Shown here: positions 45,863-54,844 of the stretch, piece after piece
Layout: every line of letters starts with the position of its first letter
How positions within the stretch are numbered: position 1 is the first letter of the stretch
NCBI RefSeq assembly: GCF_031458325.1
Contig: NZ_JAVDYG010000001.1
Location: 1,550,001-1,614,000 of the forward strand
Source of the DNA: Nocardioides marmoribigeumensis
Lineage (GTDB): Bacteria; Actinomycetota; Actinomycetes; Propionibacteriales; Nocardioidaceae
DNA: 64,000 bases
Reading direction: 5' to 3'
Notes under the pieces: model-generated
What the model saw: only the letters and a program-made list of their open reading frames with translations
The model's database searches: none
Told to the model about the DNA's origin: nothing
Program-made: the position numbers and the translations under genes

Positions 45863-47433
45863 GGCTCCTCCCCCAGCCGCACCGAGAAGCGCGCCCCGCC
45901 GAGCGCGGACCGGCCCGCCTCGATCGTGCCCCCGTGCCGTCGGGCGACCTGGGCGACCAGCGCCAGGCCGAGCCCGCGTCCGGTCGGGTCGCCGGGCTTG
46001 GTCGACCAGCCGCGCTCGAAGGCCCGTTCGGCCGCGTCGGCGTCGAGGCCCGGCCCGCTGTCGTCGACGTCGAGGGCCAGCCAGCGGTCGTCGGCCTCGA
46101 GGCGTACGACGACCCGGCGCTCCGCCGCCGAGGCCACCGCGTCGAAGGCGTTGTCCAGCAGGTTGCCGACCACCGTGACCAGCTCGCTGTCGTCCAGCGG
46201 CAGCCCCTCGACCGAGGAGGCGGGGTCGACCTCCAGATCGATGCCGCGCTCGGCGGCGACCCCGGTCTTGCCCAGCAGGATCGCGGCGAGGACAGGCGCC
46301 TCGCCGACACCTCGGACCCGGTCGGCGAGCCCCTGGGCGGCGAGGCTCTGCCGGACCGCGAACCCGGCCGCCTCGTCGGGCCGGCCGAGCTCGATCAGCG
46401 AGACGACGGTGTGCATCTGGTTGGCGGCCTCGTGGGTCTGGGCGCGCAGGGTGTCCGACAGCTGCTGGACCGCGTCGAGGCGGCCGGTGACCTCGGTCAG
46501 CTCGGTGTGGTCGCGCAGGGTGACGACCGACCCGAGCAACCGGCCCTCCCAGGCGGCGGGGGCCTGGGACACCAGGAGCACCCGGTCGTCGAGCAGGTGG
46601 ATCTCGTCGATCATCGCCCCCGACGGGTCGAGCGGCACGCCGAGCTCGGGCAGGGTCCGCCCCCGGACGTCGGCGGGGAGGCCGAGGAGCCGCACCGCCT
46701 CGTCGTTGGCCAGCTGGAGCCGGCCGTCGGGGTCGAGCAGGAGCAGGCCCTCGCGGACGGCGTGGAGCACCGCGTCGTAGAACTCGTACATCCGCGTGAT
46801 CTCCTGCTCGCCCATCCCGTGGGTCTGGCGGCGCAGGCGGCGGTTGATCACCCACGCGCCCGCGATCCCCAGCCCCAGCAGGCCGATCGCGACGAGGGAG
46901 AGCCGCGCCACCCGGGCCCAGACCGCCGCGTCGATCTTGTCGAGCCGGATGCCGACGCTCACCAGCGCGACCACGTCGCCGCCCTCGCGCACGGGCACGA
47001 CCGCGCGCATCGAGGGGCCGAGCGTGCCGGCGTACTCCTGGGTGAACACCTTGCCCTCCGGCGCGCCCCCGAGGTCGCCGATGAACTTCTTGCCGATCAG
47101 TGCCGGGTTGGGGTGGGAGTAGCGGGTGCGGTCCAGGCCCATCACCACGACGAAGTCGGTGGCGGTGTCGCGGCGCACCTCCTCGGCGAAGGGCTGGATC
47201 CGGCTCGAGGGGTCGGAGGTCCGCAGCGCGGAGGCGACGGCCGGGGAGTCGGCGACCGAGAGGGCGATGTCGACCGAGCGGCGCCGGGCGTCGTCGAGCT
47301 GCGAGGCGCGCGCGTCGACGTACGCCAGGACCGTGGCGACGACGATCAGGACCAGCACGATCAGCAGCTGGAGGGCGAAGACCTGCCGCGCCACGGACGA
47401 CCCGCGGCGCTCCCGACGCACGGTCCCGGCCAC
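45859..47433 (-). CDS. Sensor histidine kinase, DcuS/CitA type
   Basis: A 524-residue kinase. Two membrane helices (about residues 17-40 and 175-195) enclose an extracytoplasmic PDC/PAS domain with the RYSHPNPALIGKKF signature of citrate or C4-dicarboxylate sensors. A cytoplasmic PAS, the His region LRAQTHEAANQMHTV, N-box GNLLDNAFDAV and GRGLGLALV follow. GTG 47433 is preceded by CAGAAT after 6 nt. Dicarboxylate or citrate sensing is inferred from family and neighbours. Confidence 0.9.
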   Translation of the reverse strand: MAGTVRRERRGSSVARQVFALQLLIVLVLIVVATVLAYVDARASQLDDARRRSVDIALSVADSPAVASALRTSDPSSRIQPFAEEVRRDTATDFVVVMGLDRTRYSHPNPALIGKKFIGDLGGAPEGKVFTQEYAGTLGPSMRAVVPVREGGDVVALVSVGIRLDKIDAAVWARVARLSLVAIGLLGLGIAGAWVINRRLRRQTHGMGEQEITRMYEFYDAVLHAVREGLLLLDPDGRLQLANDEAVRLLGLPADVRGRTLPELGVPLDPSGAMIDEIHLLDDRVLLVSQAPAAWEGRLLGSVVTLRDHTELTEVTGRLDAVQQLSDTLRAQTHEAANQMHTVVSLIELGRPDEAAGFAVRQSLAAQGLADRVRGVGEAPVLAAILLGKTGVAAERGIDLEVDPASSVEGLPLDDSELVTVVGNLLDNAFDAVASAAERRVVVRLEADDRWLALDVDDSGPGLDADAAERAFERGWSTKPGDPTGRGLGLALVAQVARRHGGTIEAGRSALGGARFSVRLGEEP

Positions 47434-47487
47434 GCCCGGATTCTGTCAGCCGTGTCGAGCGAGCCCGTGAACTCAACGAACACAAGG

Positions 47488-47501
47488 GTGACCGCCGTCA
47501 C
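47488..47501 (+). promoter_or_regulatory. CRP/GlxR-like site upstream of dctA copy 2
   Basis: GTGACCGCCGTCAC matches GTGA-N6-TCAC and continues to TCACA, 54 nt before GTG 47555. Same pattern and position as the site before dctA copy 1, although the central six bases differ. Confidence 0.5.
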
Positions 47502-47554
47502 AGACGCGCCGATGGTTGGACGCACAGCACCAACTGACCAACCCGGAGGTTCCC

Positions 47555-48928
47555 GTGTCCCACCCCGTCTCCCGGCCCGCGCCGGACGCCTCGGCGCCCA
47601 CCCGGCGCGACCGGACCCACTTCCTCTACATCGCGGTCGTCGTCGCGGTCGCGCTGGGCGTGGCGGTCGGCTTCCTGGCCCCCGACCTCGGCGTCGCGCT
47701 CAAGCCGATCGGCACCGCGTTCGTCGCCCTGATCAAGATGATGATCAGCCCGATCATCTTCTGCACGATCGTCCTCGGCGTCGGCTCGGTCGCCAGCGCC
47801 ACCAAGGTCGGCAAGGTCGGCGGGCTCGCGCTGGGCTACTTCCTGGTGATGTCGACCTTCGCCCTCGCGACCGGCCTGGTGGTCGGCAACCTGCTGCACC
47901 CGGGCTCGGGCCTCCACATCAACGACGAGGTCGCCAAGGCCGGGGCCGAGCAGGCCGCCGGCGCCGGGACCACCACCGACTTCCTCCTCGGGATCATCCC
48001 GACCTCGCTGCTGTCCTCGCTCACCGACGGCGAGGTCCTCGAGACCCTGCTCGTCGCGCTGCTCGTCGGCTTCGCCCTGCAGGCCATGGGCGCCACCGCC
48101 CAGCCCGTCCTCCGTGGGGTCGAGCACCTGCAGCGCGTGGTCTTCCGCGTCCTGTCGATGATCATGTGGGCCGCCCCCGTCGGCGCGTTCGCCGCGATGG
48201 CCGCCGTGGTCGGCGAGACCGGGATGGACGCGCTGAAGTCGCTGGCCGTGATCATGCTCGGCTTCTACGCCACCTGCGCGCTCTTCGTCTTCGGGGTCCT
48301 GGCGTTCGTGCTCAAGGTGACCACCGGGGTCAACATCTTCAAGCTGCTGAAGTACCTCGCCCGCGAGTTCCTGCTCATCCTCTCGACGTCCTCGTCGGAG
48401 TCGGCGCTGCCCCGCCTGATCGCCAAGATGGAGCACGCCGGGGTCGAGCAGACCACCGTCGGCGTCGTGGTCCCGACCGGCTACTCGTTCAACCTCGACG
48501 GCACCGCGATCTACCTGACCATGGCCTCGCTGTTCATCGCCTCCGCGATGGGCGACCCGCTGGCCCTGGGCGAGCAGATCTCGCTGCTGGTGTTCATGGT
48601 CATCGCCTCCAAGGGCGCCGCGGGCGTGACCGGCGCCGGCATGGCCACGCTCGCCGGGGGGCTCGCCTCGCACCGTCCGGACCTGGTCGACGGCGTCGGC
48701 CTCATCGTGGGCATCGACCGCTTCATGTCCGAGGCCCGCGCGCTGACCAACTTCGCCGGCAACGCCGTCGCGACCGTGGTCATCGGCTCCTGGACCGGGT
48801 CGCTGGACAAGGAGCGGATGGCGGCCGTCCTCGACGGGGAGCGGCCGTTCGACGAGACCACGATGCTCGACGACCACGCCTCGAGCCCCGCGGTCCCGGC
48901 GCAGACCAAGGAGCCCGCGCTGGTCTGA
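47555..48928 (+). CDS. dctA: Dicarboxylate:cation symporter DctA, copy 2
   Basis: A 457-residue paralogue of the transporter at 43850 with the same motifs (ILSTSSSESALPRL, PTGYSFNLDGTAIYL, LTNFAGNAVATVVIG). Differences are concentrated in the N-terminal 30 residues, the loop after helix 3 and the C-terminal tail. GTG 47555 is chosen since GGAGG lies 6 nt upstream. The duplicate on the other side of the two-component system suggests an old local duplication. Confidence 0.92.
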   Translation: MSHPVSRPAPDASAPTRRDRTHFLYIAVVVAVALGVAVGFLAPDLGVALKPIGTAFVALIKMMISPIIFCTIVLGVGSVASATKVGKVGGLALGYFLVMSTFALATGLVVGNLLHPGSGLHINDEVAKAGAEQAAGAGTTTDFLLGIIPTSLLSSLTDGEVLETLLVALLVGFALQAMGATAQPVLRGVEHLQRVVFRVLSMIMWAAPVGAFAAMAAVVGETGMDALKSLAVIMLGFYATCALFVFGVLAFVLKVTTGVNIFKLLKYLAREFLLILSTSSSESALPRLIAKMEHAGVEQTTVGVVVPTGYSFNLDGTAIYLTMASLFIASAMGDPLALGEQISLLVFMVIASKGAAGVTGAGMATLAGGLASHRPDLVDGVGLIVGIDRFMSEARALTNFAGNAVATVVIGSWTGSLDKERMAAVLDGERPFDETTMLDDHASSPAVPAQTKEPALV

Positions 48929-48936
48929 GGCCTCTC

Positions 48937-49010
48937 CGACCGGCACGACCGCTGAGCCCCGCCTGGTCCAGGCGGGGCTCAGCCGCGTCCCGGCCCGTTG
49001 TGCCGGTCCG
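48937..49010. repeat. Inverted-repeat element, family A, copy upstream of AbiEi/DUF559 gene 1
   Basis: Left arm GACCGGCACGACCG from 48938, right arm CCGTTGTGCCGGTC ending 49008, a 71-bp span. It encloses the terminator hairpin at 48951-48983. The right arm in reverse (CGGACCGGCACAACGG) matches the left arm of the copy at 13.7 kb over 16 bases. Confidence 0.75.
48951..48983 (+). terminator. Terminator hairpin after dctA copy 2
   Basis: GCTGAGCCCCGCCTG and CAGGCGGGGCTCAGC form a perfect 15-bp stem with a GTC loop, 22 nt after the transporter stop. No T-run follows, as is usual in GC-rich actinobacteria. It is nested inside the repeat element 48937-49010. Confidence 0.75.
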
Positions 49011-49065
49011 GAGGGCCTGTGGAGAAGGCGACCTGCTCGAGGCCAGGATCAGGAAGGGTGCCGGG

Positions 49066-49956
49066 ATGGACCCCGGACAGGCGCTGGCGCAGCTCGGGGG
49101 CGTCGCGACCTCCCGCGAGCTGCTGCGGCTGACCACGCGTCGGCGGCTCCGCACGGCTCTCGACCGCGGCGAGGTCGTCAGGCTCACGCGCGACGCCTAC
49201 GCCCTGCCCACGGCTGACGAGGGCCTCCGAGCGGCGGCCCGCGTCTCGGGGGTGGCGAGCCACCTGTCCGCGGCAGCCCACCACGGCTGGAAGGTCCTGC
49301 AGCAGCCCGGCCTTCCGCACGTGGTCGTCCCCCGGGACCGCAAGGTCCGGTCCTCCCGCGGCATGCACCTGCGCTACCGCGACCTCGCCCCCGAGGAGGT
49401 CCGCCGGCCCGGCGTCACCGAGCCGCTGCGCACCGTCCTGGACTGTGCCCGCGACCTCTCCTGGGACGACGCGCTCGCGGTGGCCGACTCCGCGCTGCGG
49501 AGCGGTGAGGTCGACCCGCAGCGCCTGGTCGAGGCCGCGGCCGGGCTCAGGGGGCCGGGCAGCGTGCAGGCCCGCCGGGTCGCCCGCTGCGCGGACGGTC
49601 GGGCCCACAACCCGTTCGAGTCGGCGCTCCGGGCCATCTGCCTCGATGTCGACGGCCTCGAGGTCGAGCCCCAGCGCGAGGTGCAGCTGCTCGGCCTGAC
49701 CATCCACCCCGACCTGGTCTGTGTCGAGCACCGGCTGATCATCGAGGCCGACTCCTTCGCGTGGCACTCGAGCTCGTCGGCCCTGCTCAGCGACTGCGAG
49801 CGCTACACGCTGGCCGCGGTGGGCGACTGGCGGGTGGCGCGGTTCGGCTACACCCACGTCCGCACGCAGCGGGACTGGACGCAGGACCTGCTGACCCGGC
49901 TCGTCCGACCCTCCGGACCGGCACGACGGCCCGGTCCGACCGACGCCGCGGCGTGA
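49066..49956 (+). CDS. Solitary AbiEi-domain/DUF559 protein, gene 1
   Basis: A 296-residue protein. The N-terminal 65 residues are the AbiEi_4-type winged helix (LAQLGGVATSRELLRL, RTALDRGEVVRLTRDAYAL). A central AbiEi C-like part has HLSAAAHHGWKVL and VLDCARDLSWDDALAVADSAL. The C-terminal domain is DUF559/VSR-like with a PD-(D/E)xK-type arrangement: NPFESALRAIC, HPDLVCVEHRLIIEADSFAWH, then YTLAAVGDWRVARF. No AbiEii toxin is next to it. It is flanked on both sides by family A inverted repeats, and the downstream copy encodes its last residues. A nuclease or DNA-binding role is inferred. Confidence 0.85.
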   Translation: MDPGQALAQLGGVATSRELLRLTTRRRLRTALDRGEVVRLTRDAYALPTADEGLRAAARVSGVASHLSAAAHHGWKVLQQPGLPHVVVPRDRKVRSSRGMHLRYRDLAPEEVRRPGVTEPLRTVLDCARDLSWDDALAVADSALRSGEVDPQRLVEAAAGLRGPGSVQARRVARCADGRAHNPFESALRAICLDVDGLEVEPQREVQLLGLTIHPDLVCVEHRLIIEADSFAWHSSSSALLSDCERYTLAAVGDWRVARFGYTHVRTQRDWTQDLLTRLVRPSGPARRPGPTDAAA

Positions 49957-49988
49957 GCAGCGGTCCCCCGGACAGATGTGCCGGTCGG
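49914..49988. repeat. Inverted-repeat element, family A, copy at 3' end of AbiEi/DUF559 gene 1
   Basis: CGGACCGGCACGACGG begins at 49914 inside the coding region (encoding SGPARRPG) and TGTGCCGGTCGG ends at about 49988 beyond the stop; GACCGGCAC to GTGCCGGTC spans 49916-49986, 71 bp. The interior is unrelated to the other copies, so only arms and spacing are conserved. Confidence 0.75.
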
Positions 49989-50056
49989 AGTGGCCGCCGT
50001 CACGCCGGGAGCCACGCGTGGTCGGGAGGCCCGCTCACGGCCCGTAGAATCGCGCG

Positions 50057-51955
50057 GTGACTGAGCCTGACCACACCCCGTCCACCCGCCGCTCCGACCT
50101 GCGCAACGTCGCGATCGTGGCCCACGTCGACCACGGCAAGACGACCCTCGTCGACGCGATGCTCCACCAGGCGGGGTCGTTCGGCGCCCACGAGCACGTC
50201 GCCGAGCGCGCGATGGACTCCGGTGAGCTCGAGCGCGAGAAGGGCATCACGATCCTCGCCAAGAACACCGCGGTCCGCTACACCGGCCCGTCGTCCGGCG
50301 GCGAGCCGATGACGATCAACATCATCGACACCCCGGGCCACGCCGACTTCGGTGGCGAGGTCGAGCGCGGCCTGTCGATGGTCGACGGCATCGTGCTGCT
50401 GGTCGACGCCTCCGAGGGCCCGCTGCCCCAGACCCGCTTCGTGCTCCGCAAGGCGCTCAACGCCGACATGCCGGTCGTGCTCGTGGTCAACAAGGTCGAC
50501 CGCTCCGACGCGCGCATCAGCGAGGTGGTCGACGAGACCTACGAGCTGTTCCTCGATCTGCTCGACGACTCCCACAACCCCGACGCGCTGGACTTCCCGG
50601 TCGTCTACGCCAGCGCCAAGGCCGGCCGCGCGAGCCTGGAGCAGCCCGAGGACGGCGGGATGCCCGACAGCCCCGACCTCGAGCCGCTGTTCCGCACGAT
50701 CGTCGAGACCATCCCCGCCCCGGTGTACGACGAGGGGGCGCCCCTCCAGGCCCACGTCACCAACCTCGACGCCAGCCCGTTCCTCGGCCGGCTCGCGCTG
50801 CTCCGCGTCCACCAGGGCACGATCCGCAAGGGCCAGCAGGCCGCGTGGATGAAGCGCGACGGGTCGCAGCAGAACGTCAAGATCACCGAGCTGCTGATGA
50901 CCCAGGCGCTCGAGCGCGTGCCGGCAGAGTCGGCCGGACCGGGTGACATCGTCGCGATCGCCGGCATCCCCGAGATCATGATCGGTGAGACCCTCGCCGA
51001 CCCCGAGGAGCCCAAGGCCCTCCCGCTGATCACCGTCGACGAGCCGGCGATCTCGATGACGCTGGGCATCAACGACAGCCCGCTCGCCGGCAAGGTCAAG
51101 GGCCACAAGGTGACCGCGCGCCTGGTCAAGGACCGTCTCGACCGCGAGCTGGTCGGCAACGTGTCGATCAAGGTCGTCCCGACCGAGCGCCCCGACACCT
51201 GGGAGGTCCAGGGCCGTGGCGAGCTGGCGCTGGCGATCCTGGTCGAGCAGATGCGCCGCGAGGGCTACGAGCTGACCGTCGGCAAGCCGCAGGTGGTCAC
51301 CCGCGAGGTCGACGGCAAGGTGCACGAGCCGATGGAGCGGCTGACCATCGACGCGCCTGAGGAGTACCTCGGCGCGATCACCCAGCTCCTCGCCGTCCGC
51401 CGCGGCCGCATGGAGCAGATGACCAACCACGGCACGGGCTGGGTGCGCATGGAGTTCCTCGTGCCCGCGCGTGGCCTGATCGGCTTCCGCACCGAGTTCC
51501 TCACCACGACGCGCGGCACGGGCATCGCCCACCACGTCTTCCAGGGCTACGAGCCGTGGGCCGGCGAGATCCGGGCCCGCTCCACCGGCTCGCTGGTGGC
51601 CGACCGGGCCGGCGCCGCGACGGCGTACGCCATGACCAACCTGCAGGAGCGCGGCACGATGTTCGTCGAGCCGACGACCGAGGTCTACGAGGGCATGATC
51701 ATCGGCGAGAACTCCCGCGCCGACGACATGGACGTCAACATCACCAAGGAGAAGCAGCAGACCAACATCCGGTCCGCGACCTCCGACAACTTCGAGAAGC
51801 TGATCCCGCCGCGCAAGCTGAGCCTCGAGCAGTGCCTGGAGTTCTGCCGCGAGGACGAGTGCGTCGAGGTGACGCCGCAGTCGGTGCGCATCCGCAAGGT
51901 CGTGCTCGACGCCCACGCGCGCGCCAAGACCGCCTCGCGCGCCCGCCGCGCCTGA
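50057..51955 (+). CDS. typA: Ribosome-associated GTPase TypA/BipA
   Basis: A 632-residue translational GTPase: G1 AHVDHGKTT, switch region [15 protein letters not shown]3 DTPGHADF, G4 NKVDR, then domains II, III, V and the BipA-specific C-terminal part ([10 protein letters not shown]-like, [14 protein letters not shown]). It acts on ribosome assembly or stress translation. TAGAAT at 50045-50050 lies 6 nt before GTG 50057, a clear leaderless promoter. Confidence 0.95.
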   Translation: MTEPDHTPSTRRSDLRNVAIVAHVDHGKTTLVDAMLHQAGSFGAHEHVAERAMDSGELEREKGITILAKNTAVRYTGPSSGGEPMTINIIDTPGHADFGGEVERGLSMVDGIVLLVDASEGPLPQTRFVLRKALNADMPVVLVVNKVDRSDARISEVVDETYELFLDLLDDSHNPDALDFPVVYASAKAGRASLEQPEDGGMPDSPDLEPLFRTIVETIPAPVYDEGAPLQAHVTNLDASPFLGRLALLRVHQGTIRKGQQAAWMKRDGSQQNVKITELLMTQALERVPAESAGPGDIVAIAGIPEIMIGETLADPEEPKALPLITVDEPAISMTLGINDSPLAGKVKGHKVTARLVKDRLDRELVGNVSIKVVPTERPDTWEVQGRGELALAILVEQMRREGYELTVGKPQVVTREVDGKVHEPMERLTIDAPEEYLGAITQLLAVRRGRMEQMTNHGTGWVRMEFLVPARGLIGFRTEFLTTTRGTGIAHHVFQGYEPWAGEIRARSTGSLVADRAGAATAYAMTNLQERGTMFVEPTTEVYEGMIIGENSRADDMDVNITKEKQQTNIRSATSDNFEKLIPPRKLSLEQCLEFCREDECVEVTPQSVRIRKVVLDAHARAKTASRARRA

Positions 51956-51988
51956 GCCCTGCCGACGGCCGACGGGCCGAAAAAGACA

Positions 51989-52020
51989 GGCGCGTCCGGC
52001 GAGGGCTCACCGGACGCGCC
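51989..52020. terminator. Terminator hairpin after typA
   Basis: GGCGCGTCCGG (51989-51999) and CCGGACGCGCC (52010-52020) form an 11-bp stem with a 10-nt loop, 33 nt after the typA stop. Preceding A-rich GAAAAAGA on the + strand becomes a T-run for minus-strand transcription, so it may also terminate the RNA candidate that runs toward it from the other side. Confidence 0.75.
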
Positions 52021-52260
52021 AGGTCGGAAGGCCTCAGGCCAGACCTCCCACCACCGGGTGCACGCACGCGGGGGGACGACAGCGTGCACACCGGGGACTG
52101 CTGAGTTCCGCCCTCCCACGTCAGCGGAGCTCCTCGCACATGATGGTTTCCTGAAAGTTGTTGGTCAATCGACCGAGATCGGCGCTTCTGTCACTGCCGA
52201 GGGTATTGATTCGATTCACGATTAAACGCAGTCAAACGAGGTTCAGCGCAACCGTTCCGG
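52021..52260 (-). ncRNA. Candidate small structured RNA or leader in the typA-SDR gap
   Basis: This part of the 420-bp gap is unusual. On the minus strand an AT-rich promoter-like stretch (about 52195-52260, with TTGACT and AATACC-like boxes) is followed by a short reading frame, then a stem-loop: CCGG-GTGCACGC at 52054-52065 pairs with GCGTGCAC-CCGG at 52082-52094, with six consecutive C in the loop (52070-52075 on the complement), and then the terminator at 51989-52020 with a T-run. That order is promoter, mini-ORF, hairpin, terminator. A C6 loop recalls actinobacterial 6C RNAs, but only one such loop is seen. The remaining 52261-52375 holds the + strand SDR promoter (TACCCT). Confidence 0.4.
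52121..52141 (-). CDS. Six-codon open frame MCEELR in the RNA candidate
   Basis: ATG 52141 is preceded by CAGGAAACCATC, a good RBS with correct spacing, and the frame ends after six codons (MCEELR). It lies upstream of the C-rich hairpin, which is the layout of a leader peptide. No downstream minus-strand gene exists before typA, so any attenuation would act on the RNA itself. Conservation is untested. Confidence 0.3.
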   Translation of the reverse strand: MCEELR

Positions 52261-52375
52261 TCCCATCCCGGACTAGACCTGAGTCGGCTCCCGTGGGTGC
52301 ACCCCACCTCCTGGGGGGTGCCGGATCGCGCCCCCCTACCCTGAGACCCGCCCGAACCACCCCGAAGGAGCCCCC

Positions 52376-53137
52376 ATGCAGATCCAGGACACCGCCGCCC
52401 TCGTCACCGGGGGAGCCTCCGGGCTCGGCGCCGCCACCGCCACCGCGCTCGCGGAGGCCGGCGCGACGGTGTTCGCCCTCGACCTGGCCGCGAGCATCGA
52501 GAAGGCCGGCGAGGCTCCCGCCGGCATCGAGTACGTCGAGGCCGACGTCACCGACCCCGCGTCGGTGAGCGCCGCGGTCGCCCGGGCGGTCGGGTCGGGC
52601 AAGCCGCTGCGCACGGTGGTCAACTGCGCCGGCATCGGCACCGCCGGGCGGATCCTGTCCAAGGGCGGCCACCACGACCTCGACCTCTACGCCAAGATCA
52701 TCCAGATCAACCTGATCGGGTCGTTCAACGTCCTGGCGCTCGCCGCGGAGGAGATCGCGAAGACCGAGCCCGACGAGCAGGGCCAGCGCGGGCTGGTCGT
52801 CAACACCGCGAGCGTGGCGGCGTTCGAGGGGCAGATCGGCCAGGTGGCCTACGCCTCCTCCAAGGGCGGCATCGTCGGGATGAACCTCCCCGCCGCGCGT
52901 GACCTGGCGCAGTTCGGCATCCGGGTCAACACGATCGCGCCGGGCATCATCGAGACCCCGATGCTCGCGGGCGTCGAGCAGAAGTTCCGCGACGCGCTCG
53001 CCGAGGGCGTCCCGTTCCCCAAGCGCCTGGGCCGTCCGGACGAGTACGCCCGCCTCGTCCTCATGCTCGTCGAGCACGACTACCTCAACGGCGAGGTCAT
53101 CCGACTCGACGGCGCGCTGCGGATGGCCCCGCGCTGA
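52376..53137 (+). CDS. SDR-family dehydrogenase (HSD10-like)
   Basis: A 253-residue short-chain dehydrogenase: cofactor motif [14 protein letters not shown], Ser in [13 protein letters not shown], catalytic YASSK, and [10 protein letters not shown]. The overall layout, with [19 protein letters not shown], matches 3-hydroxyacyl-CoA dehydrogenase type II (HSD10) proteins of beta-oxidation. ATG 52376 follows GAAGGAG. Confidence 0.9.
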   Translation: MQIQDTAALVTGGASGLGAATATALAEAGATVFALDLAASIEKAGEAPAGIEYVEADVTDPASVSAAVARAVGSGKPLRTVVNCAGIGTAGRILSKGGHHDLDLYAKIIQINLIGSFNVLALAAEEIAKTEPDEQGQRGLVVNTASVAAFEGQIGQVAYASSKGGIVGMNLPAARDLAQFGIRVNTIAPGIIETPMLAGVEQKFRDALAEGVPFPKRLGRPDEYARLVLMLVEHDYLNGEVIRLDGALRMAPR

Positions 53138-53162
53138 GCCGTCGGGCCTGCATCATGAACCC

Positions 53163-53969
53163 ATGACCTCGGGACCCGCGACCCGCCTGGTCGGCGTCGA
53201 GCTGTTCTCCGACCGCGCCGGCGAGAGCGCCACCTTCTACTCCTGGCTGCTGGGACCGGGCAGCGGCGCCTCCGCGAGCGACTGGAACCCGGTCAGCCTG
53301 CTGTTCGAGCACGGCGTCTGCGGGATCCGCGTGCGCGGTGAGGACGACGGCCCGGAGTCCTCGTGGGTGCCGGTGCTCTCCACCGCCGACCTGGAGGCGA
53401 CCGTGGCCCGGGCGGAGTCGTTCGGCTACGCGCGTCTCGAGCGCGACCGGGCGACCTACCTCGCTGCCGGGCCGCACTGGCTGCGCGTCGTGCCGGCCGA
53501 CCCCCTCCCGGTCGACGTCGACCCGGCCGCGCTCGGCAGCACGACCGTCGAGTGGCTGACCCAGGACGTCCCCCTGGCGAGCGGGCGCCTGGTCGAGACG
53601 TTGGGCCTGGACTCCCTGCAGGTCATCGACGACCCCGGCGACTACCGCCTGCTCGCCTCCGACGGCGTGCTCGTGCTCGGCGTGGTCGACTTCTCGCTGC
53701 TCTCCGCCCAGCCGCTGTCGCGCGGGTGGCTGGTCTACTTCGACGTCCCCGACCTCGAGCTCACGATCGCGCGCGCGGCCGAGGCCGGCGTCGAGGTGCT
53801 GATCCCGCCGACCGACGAGGGGTACGCCGTCTGGGCGGTCCTGCGCGACCCGTTCGGCGTGGTCTTCGCGCTGGCGAGCTACAGCGAGCTGGAGGAGTCC
53901 ACCCGGATGGTCCGCGACGCCTCCGGCGAGATCGTCCCGATCGGCATGCGGATCACCCGCCACGACTGA
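53163..53969 (+). CDS. VOC-family (glyoxalase fold) protein, copy 1
   Basis: A 268-residue protein with two VOC-like halves. LVGVELFSDRAGESATFYSW, DWNPVSLLFEHGVCGI, and RDPFGVVFALASY are typical strands; putative metal ligands are poorly conserved. It is a clear paralogue of the 267-residue protein at 54845, sharing VELFSxRxGxSAxFYxWLLG and the WNPVSLLF-HGVCG block. ATG 53163 lies 6 nt after CATCAT. Confidence 0.8.
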   Translation: MTSGPATRLVGVELFSDRAGESATFYSWLLGPGSGASASDWNPVSLLFEHGVCGIRVRGEDDGPESSWVPVLSTADLEATVARAESFGYARLERDRATYLAAGPHWLRVVPADPLPVDVDPAALGSTTVEWLTQDVPLASGRLVETLGLDSLQVIDDPGDYRLLASDGVLVLGVVDFSLLSAQPLSRGWLVYFDVPDLELTIARAAEAGVEVLIPPTDEGYAVWAVLRDPFGVVFALASYSELEESTRMVRDASGEIVPIGMRITRHD

Positions 53970-54483
53970 CGCGCTGCACCGCCGCCTCCAGCAACCCCGC
54001 CGTACGCCGGTCGAAGGCGCAGAGCACGCTGCGGGTCACCCGGGTCGGGGTCTCGGCCAGGGTGCGCACCTGGGCCTCGACGGCGTCGTCCTTGGGCCAG
54101 CCGTAGACGCCGGCCGACACCAGCGGGAACGCGATGGTGATCTGCTCGAGACCGTGCTGCTCCATGAGCGCCTCCCCGACGGCCAGGGCGTTGGCGTAGC
54201 AGGAGACGAGCTGCCCGCGGTTGCCGCCGCGGCCGTCGTACACCGGGCCCACGACGTGGATGACCCACCGCGCGGGCAGGTCGTGACCGGTCGTCCAGCC
54301 GGCGTCGCCGGTGGCGAGCCCGCGCGGGAAGCGCTCCTCGCACTCGCGCAGCAGGCCCCGCCCGGCTGCCCGGTGGATCGCCCCGTCGACCCCACCACCG
54401 CCGCGCATGCGGTTGTTGGCGGCGTTGACGATCGCGTCGGCCTCGAGCGTGGTGATGTCGGCGGTGACGACCTCGAAGTCCAT
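53953..54483 (-). CDS. Macrodomain ADP-ribose hydrolase-like protein
   Basis: A 176-residue MacroD-type domain. DIVNAANN appears as DAIVNAANNRMRGG, GGGGVDGAIHRAAG is the catalytic loop, and FPLVSAGVYGWP binds the distal ribose and phosphates. It would hydrolyse O-acetyl-ADP-ribose or mono-ADP-ribosyl links in the cytosol; a sirtuin producing such a compound is encoded at 42981. Its 3' end overlaps copy 1 of the VOC gene by 17 nt. Confidence 0.9.
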   Translation of the reverse strand: MDFEVVTADITTLEADAIVNAANNRMRGGGGVDGAIHRAAGRGLLRECEERFPRGLATGDAGWTTGHDLPARWVIHVVGPVYDGRGGNRGQLVSCYANALAVGEALMEQHGLEQITIAFPLVSAGVYGWPKDDAVEAQVRTLAETPTRVTRSVLCAFDRRTAGLLEAAVQRVSRGG

Positions 54484-54491
54484 GGCGCCCG

Positions 54492-54779
54492 TCAGCGGCG
54501 GCCGGTGATCGCCAGCAGGGAGGGGCGTACGTCGACGAGGTAGACGATCGCGGCGACGATGCCGACGAGGTTGATCAGGCTGATCGGGTTCCAGATGAGC
54601 AGGTGGGCGACGAACGCCAGGCCGAGCCCGATGAGCCAGCCCGTCTTGTTGCCACGGTCGACGGCCGGGAAGGCGTCGGGGCGGTGACGGGTCGCGTCGA
54701 TGAACGCGAAGGCCACGACAGCGAACTGGATGACGCTGAAGGCCAACGTGACCAGGCTCGGAACCGCAAAGATGCTCAC
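54492..54779 (-). CDS. DUF2516 membrane protein
   Basis: A 95-residue protein with two or three hydrophobic helices: FAVPSLVTLAFSVIQFAVVAFAFIDA, the conserved RPDAFPAVDRGNKTGWL between them, and VGIVAAIVYLVDVRP. This matches actinobacterial DUF2516. GTG 54779 lies 7 nt after TACGAT on the minus strand; an upstream ATG is less likely. In mycobacteria the homologue follows hbhA, and here hbhA is 3 kb away. Confidence 0.8.
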   Translation of the reverse strand: MSIFAVPSLVTLAFSVIQFAVVAFAFIDATRHRPDAFPAVDRGNKTGWLIGLGLAFVAHLLIWNPISLINLVGIVAAIVYLVDVRPSLLAITGRR

Positions 54780-54844
54780 GGACGTCATCGTAGTTGGCAC
54801 GAACGGAGGATGTGACGGATGAGGCGCACGAGGATGCTCGGACG

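Noticed and set aside
45934-49956. A 1340-codon open frame on the + strand crossing the sensor kinase, dctA copy 2 and into the AbiEi gene
   Set aside because: Most of it is antisense to the kinase and out of frame with dctA; low-stop frames of this size are expected at this GC content. Only its last 297 codons are a real gene.
49066-49956. AbiE-type toxin-antitoxin pair
   Set aside because: No AbiEii nucleotidyltransferase-like toxin gene is adjacent, and the protein has a C-terminal DUF559 domain instead, so it is a solitary protein. The same holds for 56582-57523.
52021-52120. Confident 6C RNA annotation
   Set aside because: Only one C6 loop was found and no covariance evidence is available; kept as a candidate only.
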